Below are positions 35,765 to 44,217 of a stretch of 64,000 nucleotides of DNA, one piece after another (the stretch's first letter is position 1; each line of letters opens with the position of its first letter). The notes beneath the pieces are model-generated. The model did not search any database and was not told the DNA's origin. It saw only the letters and a list, made by a program, of their open reading frames with translations. A program made the position numbers and the translations under genes. Source of the DNA: Pseudomonas putida. GTDB taxonomy: Bacteria > Pseudomonadota > Gammaproteobacteria > Pseudomonadales > Pseudomonadaceae. The DNA is taken from contig NZ_CP016634.1 of NCBI RefSeq assembly GCF_002741075.1, forward strand, positions 5,012,501 through 5,076,500, written 5' to 3'.

Positions 35765-37438
35765 ATGCTGGTGCACCTGTCCATTCACAACTACGCCATC
35801 GTCGAACACCTCGACCTCGAACTTGCTCGCGGCATGAGCGTGATCACTGGCGAGACCGGCGCCGGCAAATCGATCATGCTAGACGCCCTCGGCCTGGCCC
35901 TGGGCGATCGCGCCGACAGCGGCGTGGTACGCCCCGGCGCGGACAAGGCGAACATCCTCGCCACCTTCGATCTTGACGAGATCCCCGAGGCCCGCACCTG
36001 GCTCGCCGAGCGCGACCTGGACACCACCGGCCCGTGCATCCTACGCAGGGTCATCACCGCCGAAGGGCGAAGCCGCGGCTATATCAATGGCACGCCTTCT
36101 CCTCTGGGGGACCTCAAAGCACTGGGCGAGCTGCTGATCGATATCCACAGCCAGCACGAACATCAGTCCCTGCTCAAGACCGATACCCACCGCCGCCTTG
36201 TGGACGAGTATGCGGGTGTCATCGATCTGGCCCGCCAGGTACACCTGGCCGCCCAACGCTGGCGTCAGACCCGCCAGGAGTTGGAGCGCCTGTCCAACTC
36301 CGGTGACGAGCAACGCGCTCGCCACCAACTGCTCAGTTATCAACTCGAAGAGCTGGACAACCTTGGTCTTGGCGAAAACGAACTGGAGCAGCTGGAGCAG
36401 GAACACAAAAACCTGACCAACGCCGAGGCCCTGTTCGGCATCTGTCGCCAGGTCATCGACCATTGCAGCGAAAGCGATTCGGGCAATGTACTCAGCGCAC
36501 TGACCGCCAGCCTTAATCGCCTGACCGCCGTGAGCAATGCGCCCAAGGCCTTGGGCGAGGCGGCCAACCTGATCGCCAGCGCACAGATCCAGGTCGAGGA
36601 AGCCGTGGGCGAACTCAACCGCTTCCTCGATCACTTCGATGCCGACCCCATGCGCCTGCAAGCCCTGGAAGAACGCCTCGATACCATCTATACGCTGGCC
36701 CGCAAGCACCGCGTGCACCCAACCGAGCTGCCACATCTGCAACAGCGCCTGATGGACGAGCTGGAAGGGCTCAACGCCAGCGACGAATCGATCGAACGCC
36801 TGGGCCAGGAACTGGCCGCCTATGCCCAGCATTACCAGGCCAAAGCCCTTGAGCTCAGCGCCCTGCGCCAGCAGGCAGCCCAGCAGCTTGCCACGGCCGT
36901 CGAGCAGGAGATCCAGCGCCTGGGCATGCCAGGCGGGCGTTTCTGCATCGAGCTCACGCCCCATGAAAGCAACGAGCCTTCGCCCCACGGCCTAGAGGTG
37001 GTCGAGCTGCTGGTCAGCGCCAACCCGGGCCAGCCGCTCAAGGGCCTGGCAAAAGTGGCGTCGGGGGGCGAGCTGTCACGGATAAGCTTGGCGATCCAGG
37101 TGATCACCGCACAGACCTCGCGCATTCCCACCCTGGTGTTCGACGAAGTGGACGTCGGTATCGGCGGCCCTACTGCCGAAATTGTCGGCCAGCTATTACG
37201 TCGGCTGGGCGAGCGCGGCCAGGTACTGACCGTGACCCACCTCCCTCAGGTAGCTGCCCAGGGGCATCATCATCTGTTCGTGCACAAGGTGCGCAACAGC
37301 GAAACCACCCACACCGCCGTTGCCAAGCTGGGCAAGCGCGAGCGGGTCGAGGAGGTTGCGCGCATGCTAGGCGGCATCGACCTCACCAAAGAGTCGCTGG
37401 CCCATGCGCGCAAGATGGTAGTCACAGGGAAAGCCTGA
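35765..37438 (+). CDS. recN: DNA repair protein RecN
   Basis: SMC-like ATPase of double-strand-break repair. The 557-residue protein has the N-terminal Walker A GETGAGKSIMLDALG near 30, two coiled-coil arms (about 150-360), the ABC signature region VASGGELSRISLAI near 430 and Walker B LVFDEVDVGIGGPTA near 458. Start ATG at 35765. The LexA-type box at its promoter fits its known SOS induction. Followed by a bidirectional terminator shared with fur. Confidence 0.96.
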   Translation: MLVHLSIHNYAIVEHLDLELARGMSVITGETGAGKSIMLDALGLALGDRADSGVVRPGADKANILATFDLDEIPEARTWLAERDLDTTGPCILRRVITAEGRSRGYINGTPSPLGDLKALGELLIDIHSQHEHQSLLKTDTHRRLVDEYAGVIDLARQVHLAAQRWRQTRQELERLSNSGDEQRARHQLLSYQLEELDNLGLGENELEQLEQEHKNLTNAEALFGICRQVIDHCSESDSGNVLSALTASLNRLTAVSNAPKALGEAANLIASAQIQVEEAVGELNRFLDHFDADPMRLQALEERLDTIYTLARKHRVHPTELPHLQQRLMDELEGLNASDESIERLGQELAAYAQHYQAKALELSALRQQAAQQLATAVEQEIQRLGMPGGRFCIELTPHESNEPSPHGLEVVELLVSANPGQPLKGLAKVASGGELSRISLAIQVITAQTSRIPTLVFDEVDVGIGGPTAEIVGQLLRRLGERGQVLTVTHLPQVAAQGHHHLFVHKVRNSETTHTAVAKLGKRERVEEVARMLGGIDLTKESLAHARKMVVTGKA

Positions 37439-37558
37439 GCACCTCTCGAGATCGAAGGCCAATCCAGCCCTGCGTAGCAACTATCTTGTCCTGCGGCGCC
37501 CTTTTCGCGGGTCTACCCATGTATCACGCCGACACTTGGCGCTCGATGAGCCGAAAAA

Positions 37559-37590
37559 CAAAAGGCGACCCGAAGGTCGCCTTTGTTTTG
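37559..37590. terminator. Bidirectional terminator between recN and fur
   Basis: AAAGGCGACC-CGAA-GGTCGCCTTT with A-rich left and T-rich right flanks; serves convergent recN and fur. Confidence 0.9.
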
Positions 37591-37605
37591 ATAACGATAG
37601 AATCG

Positions 37606-38010
37606 TTACTTTTTCTTACGCACGTAGAGGACCAGGTTGTGGTCCACCAGTTCGTAGCCGTGTTGGGCAACGATCTCTTTCTGGCGCTTTTCGATCTCGG
37701 TATCCACGAACTCGATGACTTCACCAGAGTCCACATTGACCATATGGTCGTGGTGACCGCCGTCAGCCAGCTCGAAGACCGCATGACCGCCGTCGAAGTT
37801 GTGGCGAACCACCAGACCCGCCGCTTCGAACTGGGTCAGTACGCGATACACGGTTGCCAGACCGACATCTTCACCGGCTTCCATTAGCGCCTTGTAGACA
37901 TCTTCGGCACTCATGTGGCGCTGCTCGGTGGAGTCGAGCATCTGTAGAATCTTGACTCGAGGCAGGGTCACCTTGAGACCGGCTTTGCGCAATTCGCTAT
38001 TTTCAACCAT
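37606..38010 (-). CDS. fur: Ferric uptake regulator Fur
   Basis: Fe(II)-dependent repressor of iron-uptake genes. The 134-residue protein has the N-terminal winged helix (LPRVKILQMLDS, VGLATVYRVLTQFE) and the metal-binding GGHHDHMVNVDSGEVIEF region near 86. The E. coli CxxC at this place is replaced by asparagine and serine, and the whole protein has no cysteine, so it must do without a structural Cys4 zinc site; other Pseudomonas Fur proteins are also cysteine-poor. ATG at 38010 (MVENSELRKAGLK) is the family start. Divergent from bamE. Confidence 0.96.
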   Translation of the reverse strand: MVENSELRKAGLKVTLPRVKILQMLDSTEQRHMSAEDVYKALMEAGEDVGLATVYRVLTQFEAAGLVVRHNFDGGHAVFELADGGHHDHMVNVDSGEVIEFVDTEIEKRQKEIVAQHGYELVDHNLVLYVRKKK

Positions 38011-38107
38011 GGTCAGCTTTCTCGCCGATGCTGCTTCGCAGCTTCTCTTAATACGGGTATGATCGGGGTTTACGTTGTCCAGCCAAGATAGTGGAAGTCG
38101 CCCACCG

Positions 38108-38638
38108 ATGCAAAACACCAAGCTCTTGCTAACCAGCCTCACCCTCGTGGGACTGCTCGCACTCGCCGGTTGCTCGTTTCCCGGGGTTTACAAAATCGAC
38201 ATCCAGCAGGGCAATGTCGTTACGCAGGACATGATAGACCAATTGCGCCCCGGAATGACCCGTCGCCAAGTAAGGTTTATCATGGGCAACCCACTGATTC
38301 AGGACACGTTCAACACCAATCGCTGGGATTACCTCTACAGCCTGCAACCTGGCGGCGGCCAGCGTCAGCAAGAGCGCATGAGCATCTTCTTCAATGAGAG
38401 CGATCAGTTGGTCAGCCTGTCCGGCGACTTCATGCCAGGCGTGAGCCGCGACCAGGAAATCCTTGGCGGCAGCGGCGACACCACCGTCAGCCCAGCCACT
38501 CAACCGAACCAGCCAAGCCAACCGGAAGAAAAACCGGCCAAGCCCGGCTCACTGGAAGAGTCGATCCAGAAAGAAATCGACACCATCGAGACCACGCCGG
38601 TCCCGACGCCAGCACCGCTGGAAACCTCCCCGCAGTAA
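38108..38638 (+). CDS. bamE: Outer membrane assembly lipoprotein BamE (OmlA/SmpA)
   Basis: Lipoprotein subunit of the BAM complex that inserts outer-membrane beta-barrels. The 176-residue precursor has a lipobox LAGC with cysteine 22, the BamE fold with the family motif [18 protein letters not shown] near 52, and a Pro/Glu-rich tail beyond about 125 that E. coli BamE lacks. The ATG at 38108 is chosen for the signal peptide. Known historically as omlA and divergent from fur in Pseudomonas. Followed by a strong terminator. Confidence 0.95.
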   Translation: MQNTKLLLTSLTLVGLLALAGCSFPGVYKIDIQQGNVVTQDMIDQLRPGMTRRQVRFIMGNPLIQDTFNTNRWDYLYSLQPGGGQRQQERMSIFFNESDQLVSLSGDFMPGVSRDQEILGGSGDTTVSPATQPNQPSQPEEKPAKPGSLEESIQKEIDTIETTPVPTPAPLETSPQ

Positions 38639-38650
38639 TCGCGGCGAACA

Positions 38651-38682
38651 CAAAAAAGCCCGGGCCATGCCTGGGCTTTTTA
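38651..38682. terminator. Terminator after bamE
   Basis: AAAAGCCCGGG-CCATG-CCTGGGCTTTT flanked by A and T runs; can also serve the convergent rnfH transcript. Confidence 0.9.
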
Positions 38683-38730
38683 TTGCCTGTCCGATTTAAC
38701 GGCCACGTGCGCCCCCTACACGCATCAGGC

Positions 38731-39039
38731 TTACCCCTGCCGGGCAGCTCTCACCTTGGCAGCGCGCTGCTTGCGCACTTCTTTCGGATCCACCAGCAAC
38801 GGCCGGTAGACCTCCAAGCGGTCCCCCTCCTCGACCTGATGCACTAGCGGATCACTGACCACCTTGCCGAAGATCCCCACCGGGCAAGCCTCAACGTCCA
38901 ACCCCGGCACGTGCTCGGCGAGCCGAGAGCGGAGCAACGCCTGGCGCACGGTCGCGCCTGCGGGCACAACGCATGTCAGCAGCCACTGACGCTCGGCAGT
39001 GGCGTATACCACTTCGATATTCAGGCCTGCCTCAGCCAT
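38731..39039 (-). CDS. rnfH: RnfH family ubiquitin-fold protein
   Basis: Small (102-residue) beta-grasp protein of unknown precise role, regularly found next to ratA. Key segments are IEVVYATAERQWLL near 8, GATVRQALLRS near 28, VGIFGKVVSDP near 54 and EGDRLEVYRPL near 71. The ATG at 39039 overlaps the end of ratA by 8 bases, so the pair is translationally coupled (ratA first). In E. coli ratA-ratB was proposed as a toxin-antitoxin pair; that remains doubtful. Confidence 0.92.
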   Translation of the reverse strand: MAEAGLNIEVVYATAERQWLLTCVVPAGATVRQALLRSRLAEHVPGLDVEACPVGIFGKVVSDPLVHQVEEGDRLEVYRPLLVDPKEVRKQRAAKVRAARQG

Positions 39040-39466
39040 TGAGTTGCTTGGCCCGCTGACAGAACGCATCGACCAAGGTATTGGCCGCCTGGTTGAACAA
39101 GGGGCCAAGGGTGGCGCGCACCAGCGGGCCGGCGTAGTCGAAGGACAGGTCAAGGCTGATCTTGCAGGCTTTTTCGCCCAGCGCCTTGAACACCCAGAGA
39201 CCGTGCAACTGGGTGAATGGCCCTTCTTCCAGATTCATCTCGATCGACTGCCCAGGCACCAGCACATTACGCGTGACGAACTGCTGACTCATGCCGCCCT
39301 TGGCCACCTCCAGCTTCGCCCGCATGTGCGTGTCGCTGGCTTCGATCACGGTCGAAGCCGAGCACCACGGCAGGAACTTCGGGTAGCTGGCCACATCGTT
39401 CACCAGATCGTAGAGCGCCTGGGCAGGGTACGGCAGCAGGGCAGAGCGTTGAATATGGGTAGTCAT
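39032..39466 (-). CDS. ratA: RatA family START-like protein (coenzyme Q-binding COQ10-like)
   Basis: 144-residue polyketide-cyclase/START-fold protein. Visible motifs are [28 protein letters not shown] (Y13, D20, Y28, W34 as key residues) and [19 protein letters not shown] at the end. E. coli RatA was reported to block 70S formation; eukaryotic relatives bind ubiquinone. The ATG at 39466 (MTTHIQRSA) is chosen by family start; an extension to 39562 is not conserved. Divergent from smpB, as is usual. Confidence 0.92.
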   Translation of the reverse strand: MTTHIQRSALLPYPAQALYDLVNDVASYPKFLPWCSASTVIEASDTHMRAKLEVAKGGMSQQFVTRNVLVPGQSIEMNLEEGPFTQLHGLWVFKALGEKACKISLDLSFDYAGPLVRATLGPLFNQAANTLVDAFCQRAKQLNG

Positions 39467-39614
39467 CCAGGCGTCACTTCCAAGGCAGGGCGGCAGCGCT
39501 TTCTCAGCACGTCGAAAACAGTTCCGCTCAAGGGAACAGGCTCTGCATTGTCCGGGATTCATCCTACAGGCTCAAGCACACCTAAACCCCGTAGCCGCCG
39601 ACGCAGCGACTGCC

Positions 39615-39620
39615 TATAAT
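39615..39620 (+). promoter_or_regulatory. -10 element of smpB, nearly leaderless transcript
   Basis: TATAAT lies 9 bases before the smpB ATG. Transcription would begin about 3 bases before the start codon. No good -35 is seen at the expected distance. Confidence 0.5.
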
Positions 39621-39629
39621 GCGGCCCCT

Positions 39630-40112
39630 ATGGCTAAGCAAAAGAAACATCCGACCGGGACCATCGCGCAAAACAAAAAAGCGCGACACGATTACTTCAT
39701 CGAACATAAGTTCGAGGCCGGACTGGTCCTGTCCGGTTGGGAAGTAAAGAGCCTGCGGGCCGGCAAGGCGCACCTGACCGACAGCTACGTGCTGCTCAAG
39801 GATGGCGAAGCCTGGCTGTTCGGCAGCCACATCACCCCGCTGACCACCGCCAGCACCCACGTCATCGCCGACCCCACTCGCACACGCAAGCTGCTGCTGA
39901 ACAAGCGTGAGCTCGAGCGCGTGGAAGCTGCCGTGGCACAGAAGGGCTACACCTGTGTGGCCCTCTCGCTGTACTGGAGCAAGCACCTGATCAAGTGCGA
40001 AATCGCGCTGGGCAAGGGCAAGAAGGAGTACGACAAGCGCGACACCCTGCGCGAGCGCGACTCCAACCGCGAGATCCAGCGCACGATGCGCAACAAGGGC
40101 AAGGGCGAGTAA
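39630..40112 (+). CDS. smpB: SsrA-binding protein SmpB
   Basis: Binds tmRNA and brings it to stalled ribosomes for trans-translation. The 160-residue protein has [20 protein letters not shown] near 12, [19 protein letters not shown] near 35 (shown in part) and the basic tail [16 protein letters not shown] near 135. No Shine-Dalgarno sequence precedes the ATG. Its partner ssrA lies about 7.5 kb downstream on the same strand, beyond the lactate genes. Confidence 0.96.
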   Translation: MAKQKKHPTGTIAQNKKARHDYFIEHKFEAGLVLSGWEVKSLRAGKAHLTDSYVLLKDGEAWLFGSHITPLTTASTHVIADPTRTRKLLLNKRELERVEAAVAQKGYTCVALSLYWSKHLIKCEIALGKGKKEYDKRDTLRERDSNREIQRTMRNKGKGE

Positions 40113-40136
40113 GCCCTCCCGGCCTTGTGCAGGCCG

Positions 40137-40220
40137 CTTCGCGGGTAAACCCACTCCCACCGGGGCTGCGCGCGCTCTGAATACTGCGGCATTCCTGTGA
40201 GAGCGGGTTTACCCGCGAAG
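40137..40220. repeat. REP pair (inverted) after smpB
   Basis: CTTCGCGGGTAAACCCACTC at 40137 and an inverted GAGCGGGTTTACCCGCGAAG at 40201 form a BIME between convergent smpB and lldR. Confidence 0.85.
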
Positions 40221-40243
40221 GGCCCAACACAAAGCAACCCATC

Positions 40244-41011
40244 TCAACGCCCGCTGCGTCGCTCCGCCCGCGCCACTCGCTGCGCCTCCTCTTGCGCTTC
40301 CTCGAGCACTTCCTGCACATACAGAATGTGCCGGCTCGATACCTCCCGCGCATCTTGCGCCCTACCCTCGATGATCGCCTGGTACAGCTCGCGATGCTGG
40401 CTGATCAGCATGTCGCGGGTCTCGCTGCGCTGCTGGTACATGCCGCCAATGTTGGTCACCACGTTGCGCTTGAGCAGGTCGAACAAGCCACGGATGGTAT
40501 GAAGAAGCACCGCATTATGACTGGCCTCGGCAATCGCCAGATGGAAGCGCGCATCGGCCGCGCCCTCCTCCGCCCGACTGACTTCGTCGACACGGGTGTA
40601 GCAGTCCTGCAGCACGTCGAAGGCCGCCTTTAGCCGCTCACGGTCCGGCTCAGTGGCGCGCTGGGCTGCATAGTAGGCGCAGGATGCCTCCAGGGTATGG
40701 CGAAACTCCAGCAGGTCGCGTTGGGCCTCAGGGTTGCGCTCGAGCAATTGCAACAGCGGGTCGCTGAACGTCGACCCCAGCGCCTCGGCCACATAGTTGC
40801 CACCGCCCTGGCGGCTGACCAGCAACCCTTTGGCCACCAGTTTCTGGATCGCCTCGCGCAACGAAGGACGGGACACGCCAAACTGCTCGGCCAGCACCCG
40901 CTCGGCCGGCAAACGCTGCCCTGAAGTCAGCGTGCCTTCGAGAATCATCCCTTCCAATCGATCGACGATATCGTCGGACAGGCGCCGTTGGCGGACCTGA
41001 TCAAAAACCAT
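40244..41011 (-). CDS. lldR: GntR/FadR-family lactate regulator LldR
   Basis: Represses the divergent lactate genes until lactate binds. The 255-residue protein has a winged helix (LPAERVLAEQFGVSRPSLREA near 42, in part) followed by an all-helical FCD effector domain with metal or ligand histidines (FHLAIAEASHN near 145, SQHRELYQAI near 205). The ATG at 41011 (MVFDQVRQRR) is the family start; an upstream in-frame ATG at 41080 adds unrelated residues. The identity comes from sequence type plus divergence from lldP. Confidence 0.92.
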   Translation of the reverse strand: MVFDQVRQRRLSDDIVDRLEGMILEGTLTSGQRLPAERVLAEQFGVSRPSLREAIQKLVAKGLLVSRQGGGNYVAEALGSTFSDPLLQLLERNPEAQRDLLEFRHTLEASCAYYAAQRATEPDRERLKAAFDVLQDCYTRVDEVSRAEEGAADARFHLAIAEASHNAVLLHTIRGLFDLLKRNVVTNIGGMYQQRSETRDMLISQHRELYQAIIEGRAQDAREVSSRHILYVQEVLEEAQEEAQRVARAERRSGR

Positions 41012-41202
41012 CACATGCTCTCCACAATCCCCGCGCATTCCGGGGGCGTCTATTCTCGCCGATCCATGGCGTATCGACACCCACCAGTTGACGATTTCCC
41101 CTACCTATCAGGCAGCCATTCATCGGCCTGCGACCAAAGTTTTCCCCGAGACAAATTGACACGGCCTCGATGGCGCTTTTAACCTAGCGACCAGCCATTG
41201 TA

Positions 41203-41219
41203 AATTGGTCTTACCAATT
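41203..41219. promoter_or_regulatory. LldR operator palindrome AATTGGT-CTT-ACCAATT
   Basis: Perfect 7-bp arms with a 3-base spacer, 46 bases before lldP. It has the GT-N3-AC core typical of FadR-subfamily GntR operators and resembles the operators I recall for Pseudomonas LldR and for PdhR. Confidence 0.8.
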
Positions 41220-41264
41220 ATCCAATGCCAGCGCCTGACCAACAACAATTAGGGGCCACCCCAT

Positions 41265-42935
41265 ATGCAAACCTGGCAACAACTCTATAGCCCGCTTGGT
41301 AGTCTTGGCCTGTCCGCACTGGCGGCGGTCATCCCCATCGTGTTCTTCTTCCTGGCCTTGGCGGTGTTCCGCCTCAAAGGTCACGTCGCTGGCAGCATCA
41401 CGCTTGTCCTGTCGATCCTGGTCGCGATCTTCGCCTTCCAGATGCCTGTCGATATGGCCCTGGCCGCTGCAGGCTATGGCTTCCTCTATGGCCTGTGGCC
41501 GATTGCCTGGATCATCGTCGCCGCGGTGTTCCTCTACAAACTCACAGTCAAGAGCGGCCAGTTCGAAGTGATCCGAAGCTCCGTACTGTCGATCACTGAC
41601 GACCAGCGCCTGCAGGTCCTTTTGATCGGCTTCTGCTTCGGCGCCTTCCTCGAAGGCGCGGCCGGCTTCGGTGCCCCGGTGGCCATCACTGCCGCACTGT
41701 TGGTGGGCCTGGGCTTCAATCCACTGTACGCTGCGGGCCTGTGCCTGATCGCCAACACCGCACCCGTGGCGTTCGGCGCCCTCGGCATCCCGATCATCGT
41801 TGCCGGGCAAGTCACGGGGATCGACGCCTTCCACATTGGCGCGATGACCGGTCGCCAACTGCCGCTGCTGTCACTGTTCGTGCCGTTCTGGCTGGTATTC
41901 ATGATGGATGGCCTGCGCGGCGTGAAGGAAACCTGGCCTGCCGCCCTGGTAGCCGGCCTGAGCTTCGCCGTCACCCAGTACTTCACCTCGAACTTCATCG
42001 GCCCGGAGTTGCCGGACATCACCTCGGCCCTGGCCAGCCTGGTCGCCCTGACCCTGTTCCTGAAGGTCTGGCAGCCCAAGCGCTCGTTCGCCGAAGCCAA
42101 AGGCAGCGTCGGCGCCGCCGTGGTCAACAGTGGTGGCAGCCAGCCTTCGCCGTACAGCTTCGGCGAGATCTTCAAGGCTTGGTCGCCGTTCCTGATCCTG
42201 ACCGTGCTGGTCACCATCTGGACCCTCAAACCGTTCAAGGCGGCCTTTGCCCCGGGCGGCGCGATGTACAACTTCGTATTCAACTTCGCCATCCCACACC
42301 TCGACCAGTTGGTGGTCAAGACCGCGCCGATCGTCACCGCACCTACCGCTATGCCGGCGGTGTTCAAACTCGATCCGATCTCCGCCACCGGCACGGCGAT
42401 CTTCCTCTCGGCACTGATCTCGATGTGGGTCCTCAAGATCAACCTAAAAACTGGTCTGACCACTTTCAAAGAGACGTTCTGGGAGCTTCGCTGGCCGATC
42501 CTGTCGATCGGTATGGTCCTGGCCTTCGCCTTCGTCACCAACTACTCAGGCATGTCTTCGACCATGGCCCTGGTACTGGCCGGCACCGGCGCGGCATTCC
42601 CGTTCTTCTCGCCATTCCTGGGCTGGCTGGGCGTGTTCCTGACCGGTTCCGACACCTCGTCCAACGCCCTGTTCAGCTCGCTGCAGGCGACCACCGCACA
42701 CCAGATCGGAGTCAACGACACCCTGCTGGTCGCCGCCAACACCAGCGGCGGCGTGACCGGCAAGATGATCTCACCACAGTCCATCGCCGTGGCCTGCGCC
42801 GCCACCGGGCTGGTAGGCAAGGAATCCGACCTGTTCCGCTTCACCGTCAAGCACAGCCTGTTCTTCGCCACCATCGTAGGCCTGATCACCCTGGTCCAGG
42901 CTTATTGGCTCACCGGCATGCTGGTTCATCACTAA
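41265..42935 (+). CDS. lldP: L-lactate permease
   Basis: Inner-membrane proton-linked lactate transporter. The 556-residue protein has about 12-14 hydrophobic helices. Family segments include the first helix [20 protein letters not shown] and [20 protein letters not shown] near 125 and [20 protein letters not shown] near 445. ATG at 41265 follows AGGGGCC. First gene of lldP-lldD-dld, divergent from lldR. Confidence 0.96.
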   Translation: MQTWQQLYSPLGSLGLSALAAVIPIVFFFLALAVFRLKGHVAGSITLVLSILVAIFAFQMPVDMALAAAGYGFLYGLWPIAWIIVAAVFLYKLTVKSGQFEVIRSSVLSITDDQRLQVLLIGFCFGAFLEGAAGFGAPVAITAALLVGLGFNPLYAAGLCLIANTAPVAFGALGIPIIVAGQVTGIDAFHIGAMTGRQLPLLSLFVPFWLVFMMDGLRGVKETWPAALVAGLSFAVTQYFTSNFIGPELPDITSALASLVALTLFLKVWQPKRSFAEAKGSVGAAVVNSGGSQPSPYSFGEIFKAWSPFLILTVLVTIWTLKPFKAAFAPGGAMYNFVFNFAIPHLDQLVVKTAPIVTAPTAMPAVFKLDPISATGTAIFLSALISMWVLKINLKTGLTTFKETFWELRWPILSIGMVLAFAFVTNYSGMSSTMALVLAGTGAAFPFFSPFLGWLGVFLTGSDTSSNALFSSLQATTAHQIGVNDTLLVAANTSGGVTGKMISPQSIAVACAATGLVGKESDLFRFTVKHSLFFATIVGLITLVQAYWLTGMLVHH

Positions 42936-42945
42936 AGTGAAAGGG

Positions 42946-42969
42946 GCCGGGCGCTTTGGCGCGCCCGGC
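42946..42969 (+). other. Intercistronic hairpin lldP-lldD
   Basis: Perfect 9-bp stem GCCGGGCGC/GCGCCCGGC with a 6-base loop, directly between lldP and lldD and without a U tract. Probably protects the lldP message or sets unequal expression. Confidence 0.5.
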
Positions 42970-42997
42970 AACGATCCCATCCACGCTGCGAGAATCC

Positions 42998-44143
42998 ATG
43001 ATCATTTCCGCCTCCACCGACTATCGCGCCGCGGCCCAACGCAAGCTGCCCCCGTTCCTCTTCCACTACGCTGACGGCGGTGCCTACGCCGAGTACACCT
43101 TGCGCCACAACGTCGAGGACCTGGCCAGCATCGCTCTGCGCCAGCGCGTGTTGAAGAACATGTCCGAACTGAGCCTGGAAACCCGGCTGTTCGACGAAAC
43201 CCTGAGCATGCCCGTGGCCCTGGCACCGGTTGGCCTGACCGGCATGTACGCGCGCCGTGGCGAGGTCCAGGCCGCACGGGCGGCGGCGGCCAAGGGCATT
43301 CCCTTCACCATGTCGACGGTGTCGGTGTGCCCCATCGAGGAAGTCGCTCCCGCGATCGACCGGCCCATGTGGTTCCAGCTCTATGTCCTCAAGGACCGCG
43401 GCTTCATGCGCAACGCACTGGAGCGGGCGAAGGCCGCCGGGGTCAAGACGCTCGTGTTCACTGTCGACATGCCGGTCCCCGGCGCCCGCTACCGTGACGC
43501 CCACTCAGGCATGAGCGGCCCGAACGCACCGCTGCGTCGCATCTGGCAGGCCATGACCCATCCGCAATGGGCGCTGGATGTCGGCCTGCTGGGCCGTCCA
43601 CACGATCTGGGCAATATTTCCAAATACCGTGGCAACCCCACGGGCCTGGCTGACTACATCGGCTGGCTGGGTGCCAACTTCGACCCGTCCATTTCCTGGA
43701 AGGATCTGGAGTGGATCCGTGAGTTCTGGGATGGACCGATGATCATCAAGGGCATCCTCGACCCCGAAGATGCCAAGGACGCAGTGAAGTTCGGAGCCGA
43801 CGGCATCGTCGTTTCCAACCACGGCGGCCGCCAGCTCGACGGCGTGCTGTCCAGCGCCCGCGCCCTACCAGCGATCGCCGATGCAGTCAAAGGACAGATC
43901 AAGATTCTCGCCGACTCGGGCATCCGCAATGGTCTGGACGTGGTCCGCATGGTCGCCCTGGGGGCCGACACCGTGTTGATCGGCCGCGCCTTCCTCTACG
44001 CCCTCGCCACCCATGGCGAAGCCGGCGTGAAGAACCTGCTCGATCTGTTCGAGAAGGAAATGCGCGTGGCCATGGTGCTGACCGGTGCCAAATCCATCAG
44101 CGAAATCACCCGCGATTCGCTGGTTCGCGAACTGGGCGCCTGA
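42998..44143 (+). CDS. lldD: L-lactate dehydrogenase (FMN, quinone-linked)
   Basis: Membrane-associated enzyme that oxidises L-lactate to pyruvate and passes electrons to the quinone pool. The 381-residue FMN-dependent alpha-hydroxyacid dehydrogenase barrel shows the signature [10 protein letters not shown] near 273 with the catalytic histidine, the N-terminal [12 protein letters not shown] near 23, and the FMN phosphate region [20 protein letters not shown] near 306. The ATG at 42998 ([13 protein letters not shown]) is the family start. Second gene of the operon. Confidence 0.97.
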   Translation: MIISASTDYRAAAQRKLPPFLFHYADGGAYAEYTLRHNVEDLASIALRQRVLKNMSELSLETRLFDETLSMPVALAPVGLTGMYARRGEVQAARAAAAKGIPFTMSTVSVCPIEEVAPAIDRPMWFQLYVLKDRGFMRNALERAKAAGVKTLVFTVDMPVPGARYRDAHSGMSGPNAPLRRIWQAMTHPQWALDVGLLGRPHDLGNISKYRGNPTGLADYIGWLGANFDPSISWKDLEWIREFWDGPMIIKGILDPEDAKDAVKFGADGIVVSNHGGRQLDGVLSSARALPAIADAVKGQIKILADSGIRNGLDVVRMVALGADTVLIGRAFLYALATHGEAGVKNLLDLFEKEMRVAMVLTGAKSISEITRDSLVRELGA

Positions 44144-44217
44144 CGCCTGCACGACACACCGCCTGATTGCCCGGGGTACGCATCGCGACAGACGCTGCGG
44201 CCCCGCGAGGAGATTGC

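Noticed and set aside
39032..39466. ratA-rnfH as a toxin-antitoxin system
   Set aside because: The family is conserved housekeeping sequence; the toxin claim for E. coli is disputed and nothing here supports it.
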